Positions 7,965 to 17,287 of a stretch of DNA of 37,394 nucleotides are shown here, one piece after another. The notes under the pieces were generated by a model. That model worked only from the letters and a program-made list of their open reading frames with translations. It was not told where the DNA came from and made no database searches. The first letter of the stretch is position 1; each line of letters opens with the position of its first letter. Source of the DNA: an uncultured Alphaproteobacteria bacterium (GTDB lineage Bacteria; Pseudomonadota; Alphaproteobacteria; Rhodobacterales; Rhodobacteraceae); NCBI GenBank assembly GCA_902524655.1, contig CABZEG010000016.1, forward strand, positions 1 through 37,394, given 5' to 3'. The translations under genes and the position numbers were made by a program.

Positions 7965-9155
7965 TCAAAGTGGTGGCCAACAAGTTTGTTTTAGGTTATT
8001 GTCTCTTTGGTACAGGCCTATTGCACGCCTTGTTTTGTACCCTATTAGACCGTCTATGCCACCCGTGTAATATTTTCTAGATAGCTTTTCCTGTATACTT
8101 ATTATTTCATTTTTTGTTAAATTTTCGGTTGCTTTCCAATTTTTAAAAAAGTTGTGGCTGTTATATTTAATTTTGTCTGCAATGAACCCAACAGATAAAG
8201 CATATAAATCGGAGTTATTGTATTCTTTAAGTGTATAAAAGTTCTTGCTTACTAAATAAATAGGTCCGTGTATTCCAGCCGGAAACATCAAACTGTATGA
8301 CTCATTAAGATCATCTGGAGGAAATTCTTCTCCCTTAAATCTTGATGCTCCTAGCTTTTTCCACTGTCTCAAGCTTCTTGAATGATCTGGTCCCTCTAGG
8401 TAGCAACTGATGCTGTTTGACAGTTGAACTTCATATCCCCATTCTAAGTTATTATCCCATCCAAACTGATGTAAATAGTTTGCAATAGAAGCCAATATAT
8501 CTGGCCGACTGTTCCATATGTCTTTATTTCCGTCATTATCATAATCTACAGCGAATTTAACAAGAGTGGAAGGTAGGAACTGAGGTTGTCCAAGAGCACC
8601 CGCTTTCGAAGCTTTTAAATATTTAATATTTATTTCATTTTCTATTGCAAAATCAATTAGATAAACAAGCTCATTTAAGTAACCTAGTCTATTTGATGAT
8701 GAAAAGCTGAGTAGAGATAGTACTTGAAGACTGTCTAGCCTTGGCCTAACTCTTCCAAAGAATGTCTCGTTAGCCCATATAGCAAGCAAAAAATGTCTAT
8801 CTACTTCATATAAATTTTCGATATTTTCTAATATTTTTTGAAGGCTTTTTTTATATTTTTTGCCTACTTTGGTTTTTTGTAAAATTAGTTTTTTATTGAA
8901 ATACTTTGCAGGATCAGAAAACTCAGCCTGCTCGTTTTTATTGAGTAACCTTTTTAATTTTATCACAGAGCCTATGTTGTCTTTGAGATGCGTTTCAATT
9001 TCACCAATAATTTTATGGCTATTAAATTTTTGCTGGAGTTTTGGTAGCAAAAACTTATCCAGCCAGTATTCATACACTTTTGTACTCTGCGGAAAAATAG
9101 GTGCCGGTAAGGATATGAAAATTATACACAAAATAATTTTGAAAGTGTTCTTCAA
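7965..9155 (-). CDS. Lytic murein transglycosylase, MltB family
   Basis: A 396-residue exported protein that cleaves peptidoglycan glycan strands in the periplasm. It begins with a signal peptide (about residues 1-23, hydrophobic core IILCIIFISLPAPIFP). The catalytic glutamate is E130 in AIWANETFFGR, followed by GALGQPQFLPST and DIWNSRPDILASIANYL, all typical of the MltB/SLT_2 family. A C-terminal putative peptidoglycan-binding domain (about 335-396) includes YYTGGIDGLIGYKTRRAI. There is no lipobox cysteine, so it is probably soluble. The start is TTG, overlapping the TGA of the upstream SDR gene (TTGA); no ATG exists before the signal peptide, and no clear ribosome site is seen, so translational coupling is likely. 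It converges on the kinase gene with a 14-base gap. Confidence 0.9.
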   Translation of the reverse strand: MKNTFKIILCIIFISLPAPIFPQSTKVYEYWLDKFLLPKLQQKFNSHKIIGEIETHLKDNIGSVIKLKRLLNKNEQAEFSDPAKYFNKKLILQKTKVGKKYKKSLQKILENIENLYEVDRHFLLAIWANETFFGRVRPRLDSLQVLSLLSFSSSNRLGYLNELVYLIDFAIENEINIKYLKASKAGALGQPQFLPSTLVKFAVDYDNDGNKDIWNSRPDILASIANYLHQFGWDNNLEWGYEVQLSNSISCYLEGPDHSRSLRQWKKLGASRFKGEEFPPDDLNESYSLMFPAGIHGPIYLVSKNFYTLKEYNNSDLYALSVGFIADKIKYNSHNFFKNWKATENLTKNEIISIQEKLSRKYYTGGIDGLIGYKTRRAIGLYQRDNNLKQTCWPPL

Positions 9156-9994
9156 GACAAAAATCTATTTATTAATTTAGTGCTTTCTTGCCATAAACGA
9201 TCTGCAATATCCGATTTTAAAGCCTCTTTTGAGGGGTTTGATTCACTTCTCTTTATGAAATACTTACCAGAAACGTTTTGCACCGTCTCGTTCGTTGCTA
9301 GATAGACAAGAGTGTCTGCGCCATCCTCAGGTGATATGCCTCTATATTTTAAAACTAACCTAATAATAAACTGTAAAAATCCTTTATGATCTTGACCTAT
9401 GTTCGTATTTACGATTCCTGGATGTACACAATTTACAGATATATTTTTTTCGTTAAGATTTTCCGATAACTTTAGTGTAAACAACAAATTACATAACTTA
9501 GACCTTGAATAACGTTCGTACCAACTTTTCGAATTGCTACTGTCTAAATTATTAAAATCTAGAACTGCGGTTTTATGAGCGCTACTCCCTACGTTAATTA
9601 TTCTGCCGCCTTCATGTATTAAATTTTTTTCAAGAAGCCTATTTGTAAGATAAAAGGGACCTAGATGGTTTGTTGCAAAGACTTTTTCAATTCCCACACT
9701 ATTATACGATTTCTTAAACAAAATAGTTCCTGCGTTATTGATCAGACAATTTAGTTTTATCTTAGATTTGCTAAATACATTCACAATTTCATTAATATCA
9801 TCAGGCTCAGACAAATCACATCTTAAGAAACTTACCTGTTTGTCGTCGCAAAATGACTTAAGTTCATATTTTACAGCATCTAATTTATTTTTATTTCGAT
9901 ATGTAATAAAAAGCCGATGGTTCATTGCTAATAAGGACCTCGCAGCGGAAAGTCCAATCCCGTCAGTTCCTCCAGTAAGAAATATATTTTGCAT
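9152..9994 (-). CDS. Short-chain dehydrogenase, retinol-dehydrogenase-like
   Basis: A 280-residue SDR with TGGTDGIG at the amino terminus, NNAGTILF after the cofactor domain, INVGSSAHK containing the catalytic serine, and YSRSK as the Tyr-x-x-x-Lys active site. The RCDLSEPD and VNCVHPGIVNT segments resemble the retinol dehydrogenase/WWOX-like branch. The substrate is unknown. I place the start at the ATG at 9994, because AGGGAAGG stands directly before it; an upstream in-frame start at 10024 would add ten residues ahead of the Rossmann strand. It is transcribed with, and overlaps, the lytic transglycosylase gene, though a shared task is not evident. It is divergent from the RND exporter gene. 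Confidence 0.85.
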   Translation of the reverse strand: MQNIFLTGGTDGIGLSAARSLLAMNHRLFITYRNKNKLDAVKYELKSFCDDKQVSFLRCDLSEPDDINEIVNVFSKSKIKLNCLINNAGTILFKKSYNSVGIEKVFATNHLGPFYLTNRLLEKNLIHEGGRIINVGSSAHKTAVLDFNNLDSSNSKSWYERYSRSKLCNLLFTLKLSENLNEKNISVNCVHPGIVNTNIGQDHKGFLQFIIRLVLKYRGISPEDGADTLVYLATNETVQNVSGKYFIKRSESNPSKEALKSDIADRLWQESTKLINRFLS

Positions 9995-10095
9995 AAACCT
10001 TCCCTGTAGAAATCTTCCATCCAAAAATTGGCATTCTTTTATACAATAATTATTATTTTAGCCCCTTTTCTATTAATACTAAATAGATAATAAAT

Positions 10096-10108
10096 TTACG
10101 CAACGTAA
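10096..10108. promoter_or_regulatory. Short inverted repeat in divergent region
   Basis: TTACG and CGTAA stand three bases apart (TTACGCAACGTAA) in the 169-base region between the SDR start (minus) and the RND exporter start (plus). It could be a regulator site, but a five-base arm can arise by chance. The rest of the region is AT-rich, with no confident -35/-10 pair. The exporter has a strong ribosome site, GGAGGAG, at 10150-10156. Confidence 0.3.
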
Positions 10109-10163
10109 GCCTTGTATTAAATAACTCAATGCATTATTTCACGTTCATCGGAGGAGAGGTTTT

Positions 10164-12482
10164 ATGATAGAGGCTTGGTCAAATCAAGTAATTAAGAATA
10201 GAATTTTCATACTTATAGTAACAGTTTTACTGATTTTAGTGTCAGTTTTTTCTATCTCTAAAAACCCTATAGGGGTTAATAATTCAAATGAAATGTGGTT
10301 CCTTGAAGGCGATCCAACGCTTTTAGCTCATGATAAAATGAGAGATCTATTTGGAAGCACTGAGTCTCTAGTTGTCGGTATAGAAGCGAGACCAAAAGAT
10401 AAAGACCTTTTCAATCTTGAAACTGTAAAGATGATTGAAGAAATTCATGCAATGTTGGAAGAACATGAGGTGGTTGAGAAGGTTGATAGTCTAGCCAGAT
10501 ATCAGAGGACATATAATCGAGGTGGGGTTGTTGCTACAGACTATATTTTCGAGGACATAGAGAATTTAGATGATAATTTAGATCAATTAGACACGGCTAG
10601 GATTGCCATGCAGGATGAAAACCTAGCGCTCGACACCCTTATAAGCAAAGATTTTAGGCATACCAGAATAATTGCAAGAACGGAATATATTGTTAACGGA
10701 CTTGATCACAAGCTTAAAGTTGTAATGGATTTACGTAACTTTATAAGTGAGATGGGATATTTGGAAAAGGGATATGATATAAAGTTTGGAGGACAACCGG
10801 TTTTAAATGAACGTTTCACCGTAATCAGTAACTCAGATGCCGCTTGGCTAAATCCTACTGTTGCTGCTATAATGATGATTGTCTTAGGCATTGTTTTTAG
10901 GTCTTTGACCGGTATTTTGGCTCCCTGGGTCGTTATTGGTACAGCAGTCACAATGATGACCGGTTTACAAGCGTATCTTGGCTATAATATAACGCCAGTA
11001 AACCAAGCTTTAATTCCTATCACAATGTTGTTAGGTATGGCGTGCACGGTTCACGTTATGTCTGAGTTTTATAGCTTAAGAACTCTTTCCAAGCACACAG
11101 CTTTAGACGCATCTAAAGAATTAATAAAAAACCTTTTTAAGCCTATATTCTTTACGCAATTCACCACTTCAATTGGATTTGCTGCGCTGTATATAACAAA
11201 ATTATCCCCTGTGCGTGAGTTTTCGTTGCTAGCAACGATACTACCAATGATTATTTTTATTCTCTCAATGACTTCGTTGCCTGCTGCTTTATCGTTTTTA
11301 AACAGACTCTCACCAGCTACGAAGAAAGCTTATGACAATGATTGGCTTACACGTGTGACCTCCAGTCTTCCAAACTTTTCCTACAAAAATAGATTTAGTA
11401 TTTTAATGGTGGGACTGCTATTCATCTCTGTAAGCTTTTTTAGCGCAACCTACATTAAAGTTGATACGAATATTTTTAAATTTTTTAAAAGTGATCTCAA
11501 AATATCAGAAGACTTGAGGTATTTTGATAGAGAGTTTAAAGGATCATCAAATATTGATATGATGCTAGACTCTGAATTAGAAGAGGGGATTAAAGAGCCC
11601 AGCTTTCTCACAAAACTTGACGCTCTCGAGGCTTTTCTTGAAAAACAAGAAAAGTCAGGGAAAATAGTCGGTTATCTGGATCAACTTAAGCAAATCAGGA
11701 AGGCGTTTTCAGATAACAAAAAAGAGTTTTACAAAATACCAGATAGTAAACCCATGACTAGCCAGCTTTTGTTATTGTTCGAAAACTCAGGTCCTGATGA
11801 TGACCTTTCAGATATTAAAGATTTTGATGAGCGATTTACGAGAATAACTTTACCGACAATTAATATGGATGCTAGTGAATATAATCAGTTTCTGGATGAT
11901 ATGATGCAAACAATAAACAAAGATTTTCCAGACTTGAATGTTACTCCTACCGGTCCAATGGTAATGTTTCAAGCTCAAAATGAGTATACCGATAAAGGGA
12001 TTAGCCAATCATTCATGCTTTCATTAACCTTTATAAGTGTTGTTCTTTTTATTATCTTTTGGTCTATTAAACATGGCGCGATTGCCGTGTTCCCAGCAGT
12101 CGTTCCAATAGTTTTTGCTGGTGGATGTTTTGCAATGTTGGGTAAGGATTTGAATTTGGGATCATTAATAGTGGGGGCTATGACAATGGGTATTGCCATT
12201 GATGACTGTATTCATGTCGTCAGTAGATATAAGTTAGCGAGATCTCTAGGAAGTTCCGTAGAACACTCAATAAAGAGAGCTATGACAGAGTCAGGAAGAG
12301 CCATTATCACTACGTCATTGGCGCTTGTTATTGGGTTCAGCACTTTTTTGTTTGCACGTTTAGTACCTATGATTGATATTGGATGGCTCACCACTGTGAT
12401 TTTTACTTTGGCTTTGTTAGGGTGCCTATTGTTTATACCCGCGCTACTCTTTATATTCGAAAAAGAAGAAAAACCCACCTAA
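10164..12482 (+). CDS. RND/MMPL-superfamily exporter
   Basis: A 772-residue inner-membrane protein with the RND layout: one membrane segment, a large periplasmic domain (about residues 35-225), five membrane segments, then a repeat of this plan with a second periplasmic domain (about 430-610). The segment MGMAIDDCIHVVSRYK in the second half and TMLLGMACTVHVMSEF in the first are equivalent intramembrane acidic or polar motifs of the MMPL/HpnN type. It is shorter than drug-pump RND proteins (about 1000 residues) and fits the lipid-exporting branch. It is preceded by a strong GGAGGAG ribosome site. The two genes behind it encode a LolA-like periplasmic protein and an outer-membrane barrel, so the three probably move a lipid or hydrophobic compound between the membranes. 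The cargo is unknown. Confidence 0.88.
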   Translation: MIEAWSNQVIKNRIFILIVTVLLILVSVFSISKNPIGVNNSNEMWFLEGDPTLLAHDKMRDLFGSTESLVVGIEARPKDKDLFNLETVKMIEEIHAMLEEHEVVEKVDSLARYQRTYNRGGVVATDYIFEDIENLDDNLDQLDTARIAMQDENLALDTLISKDFRHTRIIARTEYIVNGLDHKLKVVMDLRNFISEMGYLEKGYDIKFGGQPVLNERFTVISNSDAAWLNPTVAAIMMIVLGIVFRSLTGILAPWVVIGTAVTMMTGLQAYLGYNITPVNQALIPITMLLGMACTVHVMSEFYSLRTLSKHTALDASKELIKNLFKPIFFTQFTTSIGFAALYITKLSPVREFSLLATILPMIIFILSMTSLPAALSFLNRLSPATKKAYDNDWLTRVTSSLPNFSYKNRFSILMVGLLFISVSFFSATYIKVDTNIFKFFKSDLKISEDLRYFDREFKGSSNIDMMLDSELEEGIKEPSFLTKLDALEAFLEKQEKSGKIVGYLDQLKQIRKAFSDNKKEFYKIPDSKPMTSQLLLLFENSGPDDDLSDIKDFDERFTRITLPTINMDASEYNQFLDDMMQTINKDFPDLNVTPTGPMVMFQAQNEYTDKGISQSFMLSLTFISVVLFIIFWSIKHGAIAVFPAVVPIVFAGGCFAMLGKDLNLGSLIVGAMTMGIAIDDCIHVVSRYKLARSLGSSVEHSIKRAMTESGRAIITTSLALVIGFSTFLFARLVPMIDIGWLTTVIFTLALLGCLLFIPALLFIFEKEEKPT

Positions 12483-12502
12483 GCTTTGAGATTGATAATT
12501 AT

Positions 12503-13309
12503 ATGAACTTTAATATGATATTTCCAAAATACTTTTTGTTTTTTCTTGTGTTACTTTTCCCAAATGTATCTGTGTCCATGACCGCTTACGAGATCATGAA
12601 AAAAGTTGATCAGAGGTATACAGGAGAAACTATAGAGCAGACATCTACTCTTGTTTTGATCGACAAGAAAAATAGAAAAAGAGAGAGAAAACTAAAGGGT
12701 TTTACAAAAGAAGTTTCAACCGGAACAAAAAGCATCTCTTTTTTCTTGAGCCCTTCCGATGTGAAGAACACCTCCTATTTGTCTTACAACTGGGACGATC
12801 CGTCAAAAGATAATGACTCCTGGTTGTATCTCCCAAGTCTTCAAAAAACTAATAGGATTTCTGGTGGAGATCGGTCCAATTCTTTTATGGGTAGTGATTT
12901 TACATATGCTGATTTAGATGGAGTAGAAATTGAAGACTATACTTACAAAATTGTAAAAGATAGTGATGTAGTTGATGGTGCAGATTGTTGGGTAATTGAG
13001 GCTACACCAAAATCAAAAGATGTAATAAAGGAAACAGGTTACTTAAAAACACTTACTTGGATTAGAAAAGATATATTCTTTGGTGTCAAAGGCAGAATAC
13101 TTGTAAAAAAGGGAAAAAAAGTTAAGCTCTGGTCAGCAAAGGATATTAAAAAAATTGATGGTGTCTGGGTTGCAAAGACACAACAGATGACTACTACAAA
13201 AAAGAAAAAGCGTGAGCATTCAAGTATTTTTATTATTGACACAATAGCGTTCAATAAAAAATTAAATGATAGCTTGTTTGAATCCGAGGCCATGCAGCGA
13301 GGCTATTAA
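12503..13309 (+). CDS. LolA-like outer-membrane lipoprotein-sorting protein
   Basis: A 268-residue exported protein with a signal peptide (about residues 1-26) and a body of the 'outer membrane lipoprotein-sorting protein' LolA-like type: TAYEIMKKVDQRYTG at the start of the mature protein, then VLIDKKNRKRERKLKGF, DSWLYLPSLQKTNRISGGDRS and SFMGSDFTYADL. These blocks are characteristic of the group found beside MMPL/RND exporters. Such proteins bind lipid in a half-barrel and could hand it between the exporter and the outer membrane. The ORF could extend upstream into the exporter gene from 12383, but ATG 12503 directly precedes the signal peptide, only 20 bases after the exporter's stop. The ribosome site is weak, so coupling is possible. 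Confidence 0.85.
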   Translation: MNFNMIFPKYFLFFLVLLFPNVSVSMTAYEIMKKVDQRYTGETIEQTSTLVLIDKKNRKRERKLKGFTKEVSTGTKSISFFLSPSDVKNTSYLSYNWDDPSKDNDSWLYLPSLQKTNRISGGDRSNSFMGSDFTYADLDGVEIEDYTYKIVKDSDVVDGADCWVIEATPKSKDVIKETGYLKTLTWIRKDIFFGVKGRILVKKGKKVKLWSAKDIKKIDGVWVAKTQQMTTTKKKKREHSSIFIIDTIAFNKKLNDSLFESEAMQRGY

Positions 13310-13314
13310 TAAAC

Positions 13315-14724
13315 GTGTTCAGGCTCGTAAATTTACTCGTTTTTATTACATTTCTTTACTCGACAGTATATGCACAATCAGATGACGATTTCCTATCTGA
13401 TTTTGGTGGAGATGATTTCGAGGAAATAGAAAGTGAACTTGATATTGTTACAACGAATGTTGTTAAAGAAAAATTTTCTGACATTTCAATTGAAAAAAAA
13501 CAAACCAATGAAAGTTTTGATTGGGATGCTATTTTCTCTCAAAAGTTATACTATGGCCTTGAATCTCCAGCTGTCCCTTTTTTCAGGAGAGCTCCAGGGA
13601 TTGAGGCAATACATAGCAATATTAATTTAGGGTTAAATACAAAATTTGCGGAAGTTATTAACTTCAAGTTCTCTGGTGACGTCAATTGGGACTGGGGGTA
13701 TTTTGAAAGCTCTAAGTACTCTTATGGTCCTACAGCTGCAGATTTTAAGTTAAGAGATTTATACATTGACTTTTATCCAATCGATGGACTTTGGTTAAGA
13801 GTTGGGAATCAAATAATTGCGAGAGGAGAGTCAAACTTACTAATTTCAAGTGATATTACTAATCCAAGAGATCTATCTACTATTGGGCTGCAGGATCTGG
13901 ATGAAATAAGATTAAATATTCCCTCTATATTAGCTGGGTACAATATTGGTTCGTTAAAGCAAGAGATTATTGTTTTTTTGGATGAAAAAAGAAATAAAGT
14001 TGCAAGATCTGGAACGGCATTTGATCCTGAAGCTGCTTTTTTAGGTGCGTCAATAATTACCGATGTTTCTCCTGTGCAATATAATATAAGTTTCGCCTTA
14101 AGAAATAAAATCCTTTTATCGGGTTTTGAATTGGATTTGTCCTTAGGAGAATATAATAATAAGCAGTTATCAACATTGAGTTCCTCTGTGTCAGGAAATG
14201 TAACTACGCTTAGCACTCAGCAGGATAGAATAGCTTTCTTGGGTTTAAATGGTAATATTGCGATTTCAGACTTCGTTCTAAAATTCGATACCTCTCATAA
14301 AAAGGGAAAAAGATTTCCTTATTCCAACCCTTTGATAGGCCCTTGGTCTAAAAATGAGGTGTCTGAATTTTCTTTAGGCGCTGATTATTCTGGTCTTAAG
14401 GATTTGAACATAAGCATTGAATTAGCTAGTACATATATTCATGATCACGTTGCGCAAATGGTAAATAAGCAGAATGAATATGGATATAGTTTTAGGTTTG
14501 ATTGGAGATTGTATAACGATCTTTTAGATATTTCTCTGCAGCATGCAAATATTTTGGGAGATAATGGGAGTTTTTCATCAGTATCAGCGGTTTATGAATT
14601 AAGTGACAGCATCAATATTGGTAGCAAATTTATTTCCTTTGATAGCTATAGCAATAGTCAGCAATTATATCCCTACAGGCATCAAGATTTGATAGAGCTT
14701 ACACTAGATTACTATTTTAATTGA
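13315..14724 (+). CDS. Outer-membrane beta-barrel protein, DUF1302-like
   Basis: A 469-residue protein starting at GTG five bases after the LolA-like gene. It has a signal peptide (about residues 1-21, cleaved near YAQ), an acidic segment (SDDDFLSDFGGDDFEEIESE) and then alternating amphipathic strands to a C-terminal LTLDYYFN, ending in an aromatic residue as barrels do. LRDLYIDFYPIDGLWLRVGN with SSDITNPRDL matches the pattern of the DUF1302 family. It probably forms the outer-membrane component of the exporter module. Its last 8 bases overlap the end of the convergent SLC13 gene. The aspartate/glutamate-rich mature amino terminus may be a periplasmic contact segment; that is inference. Confidence 0.75.
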   Translation: MFRLVNLLVFITFLYSTVYAQSDDDFLSDFGGDDFEEIESELDIVTTNVVKEKFSDISIEKKQTNESFDWDAIFSQKLYYGLESPAVPFFRRAPGIEAIHSNINLGLNTKFAEVINFKFSGDVNWDWGYFESSKYSYGPTAADFKLRDLYIDFYPIDGLWLRVGNQIIARGESNLLISSDITNPRDLSTIGLQDLDEIRLNIPSILAGYNIGSLKQEIIVFLDEKRNKVARSGTAFDPEAAFLGASIITDVSPVQYNISFALRNKILLSGFELDLSLGEYNNKQLSTLSSSVSGNVTTLSTQQDRIAFLGLNGNIAISDFVLKFDTSHKKGKRFPYSNPLIGPWSKNEVSEFSLGADYSGLKDLNISIELASTYIHDHVAQMVNKQNEYGYSFRFDWRLYNDLLDISLQHANILGDNGSFSSVSAVYELSDSINIGSKFISFDSYSNSQQLYPYRHQDLIELTLDYYFN

Positions 14725-16495
14725 TAGGCCAAAATATCAATAGTAGTGGAATACTTGTTATAATAATTAAGACTTCGAGAACTAAACCCATTCTCCAGTA
14801 GTCCCCAAATCTGTAGCCGCCAGGCCCCAAGATTATGGTATTATTTTTATGTCCAATCGGAGTTAGAAAAGCACAAGATGCTGATACTGCGACTGCCATA
14901 AGAAATGTGTCTGTATTTAAATTTAGTGTTTGCGCTAATTGTATGCTTATAGGTGCAATAACTAAAGTCGTAGCAGTATTATTTAAGATATCTGATAGTG
15001 TCATGGTAATAATCATAATTATCGCTATTATCAACCATGGTTCCATTGATGAGGCATATTTTGTTAAAATCTGGACTATTATTTCTGTTGTGCCATTGCT
15101 CTCAAGAGCGGCTCCTAAGGGTATTACAGAGGCTAAGAGGATAATTACGGGCCATTCCACACTAGAATAAACCTCTCTAGGAGGTACTATTTTAGTAAGG
15201 CAGTATAATATTATCACTAAGCCCAAAACGATGGGTAACTTAAGTAGGCCTACGCTTGCGACTATCAGGCCAACAAAGAAAATACTCAGAGCTGCGGTCA
15301 TTTTGCGTGTATCCGTAATGTTTAAGCCTCGTGCTGCGAGAGGGAGGCACCCAATCCAATTAATTACCTCATTAAAGCTTTCTTTGGGCACAAGAATCAA
15401 AAGCATATCGCCTTCTCTTATTATTGTTCTCCGAATTTGTTTTCTTATGGGGCGTCCTTTTCTTGATATTCCAAGTAACACTGTAGCTTTTCGCCAAGCC
15501 AATCCAACTTTTATTGCAGACGTATTTAATAGACGAGACGTGTCTGTAACGACAACTTCAATAGGAATATAATTATCTGATTCAGCTAAGATCCGATCTT
15601 TTTTAAACGGGAATTCAAGTTTTTGTATCGATCGAAATTCATCTAAAGACTCTGGGATTGCATCTATAATAAGTTGATCATTTTCCCTAATTTTTAAATT
15701 TCGACTACCTTTATCTATTCTTATCGAGTTTCTTATTATACCCAGTACTGCAGCATCACATTTTTCTGCTGCTTCATAGATCTCGTGAAGATTTTTTCCT
15801 AATACAAGTGAATTTTGTGATACTGTTAAATTTGATACATATGAAGCTATCTCCATTAATTCTTTCCCTGCGTCATCATTTTGTGAGGTCTTTGGTATTA
15901 AACGCCAGCCAATTAAGGCGACAAATGCAAGCCCAATTATTGCGGTTATTCCTCCTACTGGAAAAAAGTCAAACATCTTAAATGGTTCACCGGTGTGCTC
16001 ATAGCGAATGCTTGATATTATTATGTTTGGAGGCGTACCTATAAGGGTAGCCATGCCTCCAAGAATTGTTGCGAAAGATAAGGGCATTAGTGTCTTTCTT
16101 GGTGGCCAATTAGATGCTCTAGCTTTATTTATATCTATGGGCATTAAGAGCGCAAGCGCTGCAACATTATTCATGAAAGCCGAGAGAATAGCACCTATAA
16201 AACCTATAATTGATATATGTCCCCACAGATTTTTCCCAAATGCAGATATTTTTTGGCCAATAAAAAAAATTGCTCCGGAGTTAATCAAGCCTTTTGATAC
16301 TACTAATACTAATGCAACGATAATAGTTGCCGGGTGAGCAAAGCCATCAAACGCATTGTTGTACGGAACAACACCAATAGCTACAGATATTATGAGAATG
16401 GAAAAAGCAACTAAATCATAACGAAATTTTCCCCAAAGCAACAAAGAGAAAAGTAAACAAAAAATTGCCACTAATAAAATCTGTTCGGAGTTCAT
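14717..16495 (-). CDS. SLC13/DASS-family permease with RCK_C domains
   Basis: A 592-residue inner-membrane transporter. The first about 200 residues hold membrane segments with the family motif AFMNNVAAL and the GTPPNIIIS loop. A cytoplasmic middle part (about 210-385) carries two RCK_C/TrkA_C-like domains (VLGKNLHEIYEAAEKCDAAV and the related LNTSAIKVGLAWRKATVLLG). The rest is membrane again, with a second LNNTATTLV motif and PIGHKNNTII. Members carry anions such as sulfate, dicarboxylates or other organic acids with sodium; the RCK domains may sense a ligand. The substrate cannot be set. It is the last gene of a minus-strand run after the dienelactone hydrolase (9-base gap) and overlaps the barrel gene tail to tail by 8 bases. 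Confidence 0.9.
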   Translation of the reverse strand: MNSEQILLVAIFCLLFSLLLWGKFRYDLVAFSILIISVAIGVVPYNNAFDGFAHPATIIVALVLVVSKGLINSGAIFFIGQKISAFGKNLWGHISIIGFIGAILSAFMNNVAALALLMPIDINKARASNWPPRKTLMPLSFATILGGMATLIGTPPNIIISSIRYEHTGEPFKMFDFFPVGGITAIIGLAFVALIGWRLIPKTSQNDDAGKELMEIASYVSNLTVSQNSLVLGKNLHEIYEAAEKCDAAVLGIIRNSIRIDKGSRNLKIRENDQLIIDAIPESLDEFRSIQKLEFPFKKDRILAESDNYIPIEVVVTDTSRLLNTSAIKVGLAWRKATVLLGISRKGRPIRKQIRRTIIREGDMLLILVPKESFNEVINWIGCLPLAARGLNITDTRKMTAALSIFFVGLIVASVGLLKLPIVLGLVIILYCLTKIVPPREVYSSVEWPVIILLASVIPLGAALESNGTTEIIVQILTKYASSMEPWLIIAIIMIITMTLSDILNNTATTLVIAPISIQLAQTLNLNTDTFLMAVAVSASCAFLTPIGHKNNTIILGPGGYRFGDYWRMGLVLEVLIIITSIPLLLIFWPIN

Positions 16496-16504
16496 CTAGA
16501 GAAC

Positions 16505-17266
16505 CTATTTTAACTTTCTAGAAAATAGATCAAGTATTCTAAACCAGTGGGTTTCGGCATGCCTCCTGTTATATAGTTGACCTCTATTTGGAAATGCAAA
16601 CCCATGATGAGTTTTTGGAAATATCTCAATTTTATAGTCAACTGAAGTTGCAGAGAGATGTTTTTCCAGAGCATTTATCATTTCTAATGGAGCATAGCTA
16701 TCTGTTTCTGCACAGCCAAAATAAAGCTCACCTATTACACTATTAATAAATAGATGAGGGGAATCTTCACTCTCTGTTACCAACTTTACACCATGTATTG
16801 AGGCCGCTGCTGCGACTTTTTCTGGTAATTTTCCAGCTGCATAGAAAGCAAAGGGACCACTCATACAATATCCAACTAATCCAATAGAACTATTTTTGGC
16901 GCTATTTTGATTTTCACAAAATTCAATCATGTGATCTATGTCCTCTAAAACTAGGGCATTAGATAGGTTGTCCATATTTTTAAACATCAATTCTCTTGAG
17001 GCTTCTGGAGAGTAACCTTCGATAAAATTAAGGTTCGGTTTATTCCATTCAAAAGGCTTAGCTGTTCTATAATAGAGGTTAGGGCATAGTACGTAGTAAC
17101 CGCAAGCAGCTATTCTGGATGCCATGTCGTGAAGTTCCTGCCTGATACCAGGAGCATCCATTAACAGAATAACAACGGGATATATATTATCGTCGCTTGG
17201 GTACACAATAAATGTAGGCATTTTTTGATTTTCAGAAACTTTAATTTCTACTATTTTTTCTATCAT
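16505..17266 (-). CDS. Dienelactone hydrolase family protein
   Basis: A 253-residue alpha/beta hydrolase. The catalytic triad of the family is visible: the nucleophile C134 in GYCMSG, an acid in AETDSYAP (about D189) and the histidine H221 in THHGFAFP. The early segment LLMDAPGIRQELHDMASRIA is usual for carboxymethylenebutenolidase-like proteins. Classical members open dienelactones in aromatic degradation, but many genomic homologues hydrolyse other esters or lactones; no aromatic pathway gene is near. GGGGGTG stands seven or so bases before the ATG. The neighbours (protease upstream, SLC13 permease downstream) share orientation and short gaps but do not define the substrate. Confidence 0.87.
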   Translation of the reverse strand: MIEKIVEIKVSENQKMPTFIVYPSDDNIYPVVILLMDAPGIRQELHDMASRIAACGYYVLCPNLYYRTAKPFEWNKPNLNFIEGYSPEASRELMFKNMDNLSNALVLEDIDHMIEFCENQNSAKNSSIGLVGYCMSGPFAFYAAGKLPEKVAAAASIHGVKLVTESEDSPHLFINSVIGELYFGCAETDSYAPLEMINALEKHLSATSVDYKIEIFPKTHHGFAFPNRGQLYNRRHAETHWFRILDLFSRKLK

Positions 17267-17287
17267 AAAGTCACCCCCATAATTGAT

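Noticed and set aside
12383-12502. Upstream extension of the LolA-like gene into the RND gene
   Set aside because: It would place 40 non-family residues before a clear signal peptide; ATG 12503 fits.
13809-14216. Minus-strand open frame of 135 codons within the barrel gene
   Set aside because: It is antisense to an exported beta-barrel protein with a signal peptide and family motifs; its own translation has no domain.
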